Source of the DNA: Pseudomonas fluorescens
Lineage (GTDB): Bacteria > Pseudomonadota > Alphaproteobacteria > UBA2136 > UBA6156
Length of the DNA stretch: 16,647 nucleotides
NCBI GenBank assembly: GCA_003241595.1
Contig: QFOU01000025.1
Location: 1-16,647 of the forward strand
Reading direction: 5' to 3'
In this document: one piece after another, positions 14,791 through 16,647 of the stretch
Position numbering within the stretch: position 1 is the first letter of the stretch
Layout: every line of letters starts with the position of its first letter
Notes under the pieces: model-generated
The model's database searches: none
What the model saw: the letters and a program-made list of their open reading frames with translations, nothing else
What the model was told of the DNA's origin: nothing
Program-made: the position numbers and the translations under genes

Positions 14791-15294
14791 ATGGCATTTT
14801 TTCGTATTTTAGGCGGGTTCGTGTGCCTCAGCGCCAGCGTTTACGCGGCGGATGTTAAAACCACCACGGGCATGGATGCCTCGCACCTCACCCCCCAGCA
14901 AAAGTTCGTCACCCTGCACGATGGTACCGAGCCACCCTTCAAAAACGCCTATTGGGATAATCACCGCGAAGGCATTTACGTCGATGCCATCTCCGGCGAA
15001 CCCCTCTTCTCCTCTACCGATAAATTCGACAGCGGCACAGGCTGGCCCAGCTTCACCAAACCTCTCAAAAAAGATCTTGTGAACCTGTTCGAAGACACCA
15101 GCCACAACATGACCCGCATGGAAGTCCGCTCCGACAAAGCCAACGCCCACCTCGGCCACCTGTTTAACGATGGGCCGAAGGAAACCGGCGGCCAACGCTT
15201 CTGCATCAACTCCTCGGCCCTCAAGTTCATCCCCAAGGAAGAGATGCAAGCTAAAGGCTACGGCAAATGGCTCTACTTATTTGATAAAAAGTAG
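14791..15294 (+). CDS. msrB: Exported peptide-methionine (R)-S-oxide reductase
   Basis: MsrB reduces the R form of methionine sulfoxide in oxidised proteins. I start at ATG 14791 (AAGGG 7 nt upstream) rather than the in-frame GTG at 14785, giving 167 residues. A signal peptide (about 5-20, VYA-A site) sends it to the periplasm. The MsrB core is clear: SGTGWPSF at 81-88, EVRS near 111, HLGHLFNDGP at 120-129, and RFCINS with catalytic Cys138. The two CxxC zinc pairs of many MsrBs are absent (the first site reads DAIS), so this is the zinc-free form. Cys138 is the only cysteine in the mature protein, so no internal resolving cysteine exists and the sulfenic acid must be reduced by an outside partner. 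A terminator follows. Confidence 0.93.
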   Translation: MAFFRILGGFVCLSASVYAADVKTTTGMDASHLTPQQKFVTLHDGTEPPFKNAYWDNHREGIYVDAISGEPLFSSTDKFDSGTGWPSFTKPLKKDLVNLFEDTSHNMTRMEVRSDKANAHLGHLFNDGPKETGGQRFCINSSALKFIPKEEMQAKGYGKWLYLFDKK

Positions 15295-15302
15295 CCTCCA
15301 TC

Positions 15303-15338
15303 AAAAAAGGCCTGCGTCTTCACGCAGGCCTTTCTCTT
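15303..15338. terminator. Bidirectional terminator between msrB and the cyclophilin gene
   Basis: A perfect 12-bp stem AAAGGCCTGCGT / ACGCAGGCCTTT with a CTTC loop is followed by CTCTT rightward and TTTTTTGA leftward. It serves both convergent genes. Confidence 0.9.
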
Positions 15339-15345
15339 AAACCAC

Positions 15346-15930
15346 CTATTTAGCTGCGGTCTTGTCAGAAGCAGTCGCCTTCTCATCGGCAGCCACGGTG
15401 ATCTTCACGATCTCATCCGGCTGGTCAACGCTACCGTTCAAGCGGGCGTTACCCTTCTTGATGTTGTCCACCTTGTCCATGCCGTCGATAACCTGGCCCC
15501 ATACGGTGTACTGGCCATCCAAACCCGGGTTGCTGGCCAGCATGATGAAGAATTGCGCGTTAGCAGTGTCCGGCATGTTGGTGCGGGCCATGCTGGCCAC
15601 ACCACGCACGTGGCTCATGCCGTTGAATTCCGCCTTCAGGTCGGGCTTGGAAGAACCACCGATACCATCACCGTTCGGGCTGCCGGTCTGGGCCATAAAG
15701 CCATCAATAACGCGGTGCCACTTTTTACCATTATAGTAACCTTCACGGGCCAGCTCCTTGATGCGGGCCACGTGGTTGGGGGCCTGCTGCGGGAACATCT
15801 GAATGGTCACACGGCCATCCTTCAGGTCAAGGAAAAGGGTGTTTTCCGGATCTTTAATCTCAACGGCGTTGGCAGTGGTCATGGCAAGGGCTCCTAAAAT
15901 AGTAAGTGTGGTAAAAACAAAGCGTTTCAT
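15346..15930 (-). CDS. Exported cyclophilin-type peptidyl-prolyl isomerase
   Basis: This enzyme catalyses cis-trans isomerisation of prolyl bonds during protein folding. I start at ATG 15930, which opens a typical signal peptide (MKRFVFTTLTILGAL, ANA-V site near 22-23). The frame is open further upstream to 15966, but that extension would bury the signal. The mature protein is a cyclophilin domain: KWHRVIDGFMAQTGSP with catalytic Arg and Gln, then NAQFFIMLASNPGLDGQYTVWGQV. The position before LDG that is Trp in cyclosporin-sensitive cyclophilins is not Trp here. A short charged tail rich in Lys, Ala and Thr ends it. Shine-Dalgarno is weak. Location, periplasm, is inferred from the signal. It resembles E. 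coli PpiA in function, but I do not assign the symbol. Confidence 0.9.
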   Translation of the reverse strand: MKRFVFTTLTILGALAMTTANAVEIKDPENTLFLDLKDGRVTIQMFPQQAPNHVARIKELAREGYYNGKKWHRVIDGFMAQTGSPNGDGIGGSSKPDLKAEFNGMSHVRGVASMARTNMPDTANAQFFIMLASNPGLDGQYTVWGQVIDGMDKVDNIKKGNARLNGSVDQPDEIVKITVAADEKATASDKTAAK

Positions 15931-15959
15931 CGAGTATCTTGTATCTTGTTGCTGGAAAC

Positions 15960-15981
15960 GCCGCATTCTAGCCGCATTCTA
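15960..15981. repeat. Exact 11-bp tandem repeat with -10-like motifs
   Basis: GCCGCATTCTA occurs twice in direct succession. Read leftward each copy is TAGAATGCGGC and holds TAGAAT, a good -10 hexamer for the cyclophilin gene 30-50 nt downstream. No convincing -35 accompanies the pair. Confidence 0.5.
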
Positions 15982-16033
15982 CGGGTTTTGAACAGGCCGC
16001 AATGTGCCATTTTCCCACACAGGCCCACCTAAG

Positions 16034-16054
16034 GTGATGCCATTCTCATCACCG
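16034..16054. other. 7-bp perfect hairpin
   Basis: GGTGATG / CATCACC with a 7-nt loop lies between the cyclophilin promoter region and the large palindrome. There is no T-run, so it is more likely an operator or chance than a terminator. Confidence 0.35.
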
Positions 16055-16066
16055 AAGCGGCACAAC

Positions 16067-16214
16067 TAAAGCTGTTTGCATAATTCGCTAGACAGAGACT
16101 GGAAAGGAATTTTGGCGAGAACCGCACCGCAGTGTACTTAGACGTACATGAGGAGCGGAAGCGCAGACAAAATTTCTTTGCAGGCCTGTCTAGTAGAATT
16201 TGCACGCAGCTTTA
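16067..16214. repeat. 148-nt imperfect palindrome, possible MITE/ERIC-like element
   Basis: Two 71-nt arms (16067-16137 and 16144-16214) are imperfect reverse complements around the 6-nt centre TTAGAC. Conserved blocks in order are TAAAGCTG, CTAGACAG, CTG.AAAG.AATTTTG (14 of 16) and TGTAC next to the loop, with small internal loops between. The outermost bases are TA on both sides of AAGCTG/CAGCTT, which would fit a TA target duplication. It encodes nothing visible and ends 16 nt before the yihY-like ATG. Palindrome: seen. Mobile origin: inferred. Confidence 0.7.
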
Positions 16215-16230
16215 TGGCATAGTGTGCGTT

Positions 16231-16647
16231 ATGAACAAGATGACGACCCACACTCGCCGCGCCCGCGAACGTTCGCGTGGCCGCCAAGCCCGCACGCCGC
16301 TCGAATTTCCCACCCAAGGTTGGAAGGACATCCTCTGGCGCGTCTATAAAAGTATCGAGCAAGAGCGCCTCGGTCTCATCGCAGCCGGCGTCACATTCTA
16401 TATCATTCTGGCCCTCTTCCCGGCCCTCAGTGCCTTGGTCTCGGTTTATGGCCTTCTCGCCAATCCGAATACTATTGGTGAACAAGTCAGTGCCCTCTAT
16501 GGCGTCCTTCCCAACGATGCCATCCGCCTCATCCGCACCCAGCTCGACAACCTTACTCAAACTCCTCCCGGCAGCCTCAGCTTCGGTTTCGTCATCAGTC
16601 TTCTGGTTGCAATGTGGAGCGTCAACAATGCCATCAAAGCCACGTTC
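16231..16647 (+). CDS. YihY/BrkB family membrane protein, 5' part only
   Basis: The reading frame opens at 16231 and runs off the window after 139 residues. The first 30 residues are basic and arginine-rich (RRARERSRGRQAR near 9-21). Then comes the family's opening block: a GWKDILWRVYKSI helix, RLGLIAAGVTFYIILALFPAL near 50-70 as the first membrane segment, and a second hydrophobic segment at about 119-133 (FGFVISLLVAMWSV). This fits YihY/virulence factor BrkB, inner-membrane proteins once misassigned as RNase BN, whose function is uncertain. No Shine-Dalgarno precedes the ATG. ATG at 16240 and GTG at 16222 are alternatives. The 148-nt palindrome just upstream occupies the usual promoter and leader region. 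Confidence 0.85.
   Translation, partial: MNKMTTHTRRARERSRGRQARTPLEFPTQGWKDILWRVYKSIEQERLGLIAAGVTFYIILALFPALSALVSVYGLLANPNTIGEQVSALYGVLPNDAIRLIRTQLDNLTQTPPGSLSFGFVISLLVAMWSVNNAIKATF

Overview
The window looks chromosomal and most likely alphaproteobacterial, of moderate GC. The grounds are an rrn promoter of alphaproteobacterial style (TTGACA, GC-rich 17-nt spacer, TAGAAG), a full-consensus CtrA-type site (TTAA-N7-TTAAC), a DUF1194 protein (a family I know mainly from alphaproteobacteria) and the form of the tRNA-Ala(UGC). The sequence does not settle the genus or order. The rRNA genes are split: 23S and 5S are present without 16S, tRNA-Ile or tRNA-Ala. That arrangement is known from Rickettsiales and scattered other lineages, but the gene content here is richer than in a typical reduced rickettsia.

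Layout. Positions 1-3560 hold a leftward 23S-5S unit with its own promoter, a long leader, a 36-bp processing stem around 23S, and a terminator. Rightward from 3841 comes a Tat-exported DUF1194/VWA-like protein. It is followed by an unrecognised leftward gene (4604-5017), a rightward cardiolipin synthase (5168-6619) and a YbaL/Kef-type CPA2 antiporter (6760-8487). A leftward exported SleB/CwlJ-like cell-wall hydrolase follows. Its 318-bp upstream gap carries the CtrA-like site and several repeats, and ends at a lone tRNA-Ala(UGC) gene. Next come a DUF2061 membrane protein and a leftward four-gene run: lipoprotein, trhO (tRNA U34 hydroxylation), sodC (periplasmic Cu/Zn SOD) and a META/HslJ-like lipoprotein. 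Two overlapping paralogous lipoprotein genes and a small four-cysteine exported protein read rightward. They are followed by a leftward YchJ-like protein, tRNA-Leu(CAG), an exported MsrB, a leftward exported cyclophilin, and the start of a YihY/BrkB membrane protein cut by the window edge.

At least nine protein products are predicted to be exported or lipidated. Several serve oxidative-damage control (SodC, MsrB, possibly the META protein) or envelope maintenance (cardiolipin synthase, cell-wall hydrolase, cyclophilin). This is a housekeeping and envelope-stress region rather than a defence or mobile island. I see no CRISPR array, transposase, phage gene or toxin-antitoxin pair.

The items most worth a second look are the unlinked 23S-5S unit with its private processing stem, a 148-nt near-symmetric palindrome immediately upstream of the yihY-like gene, the CtrA-like site with helically phased GTAAG motifs between the cell-wall hydrolase and tRNA-Ala, and two genes (ybaL, trhO) whose promoter-like elements sit so close to the start codon that leaderless mRNAs are likely.
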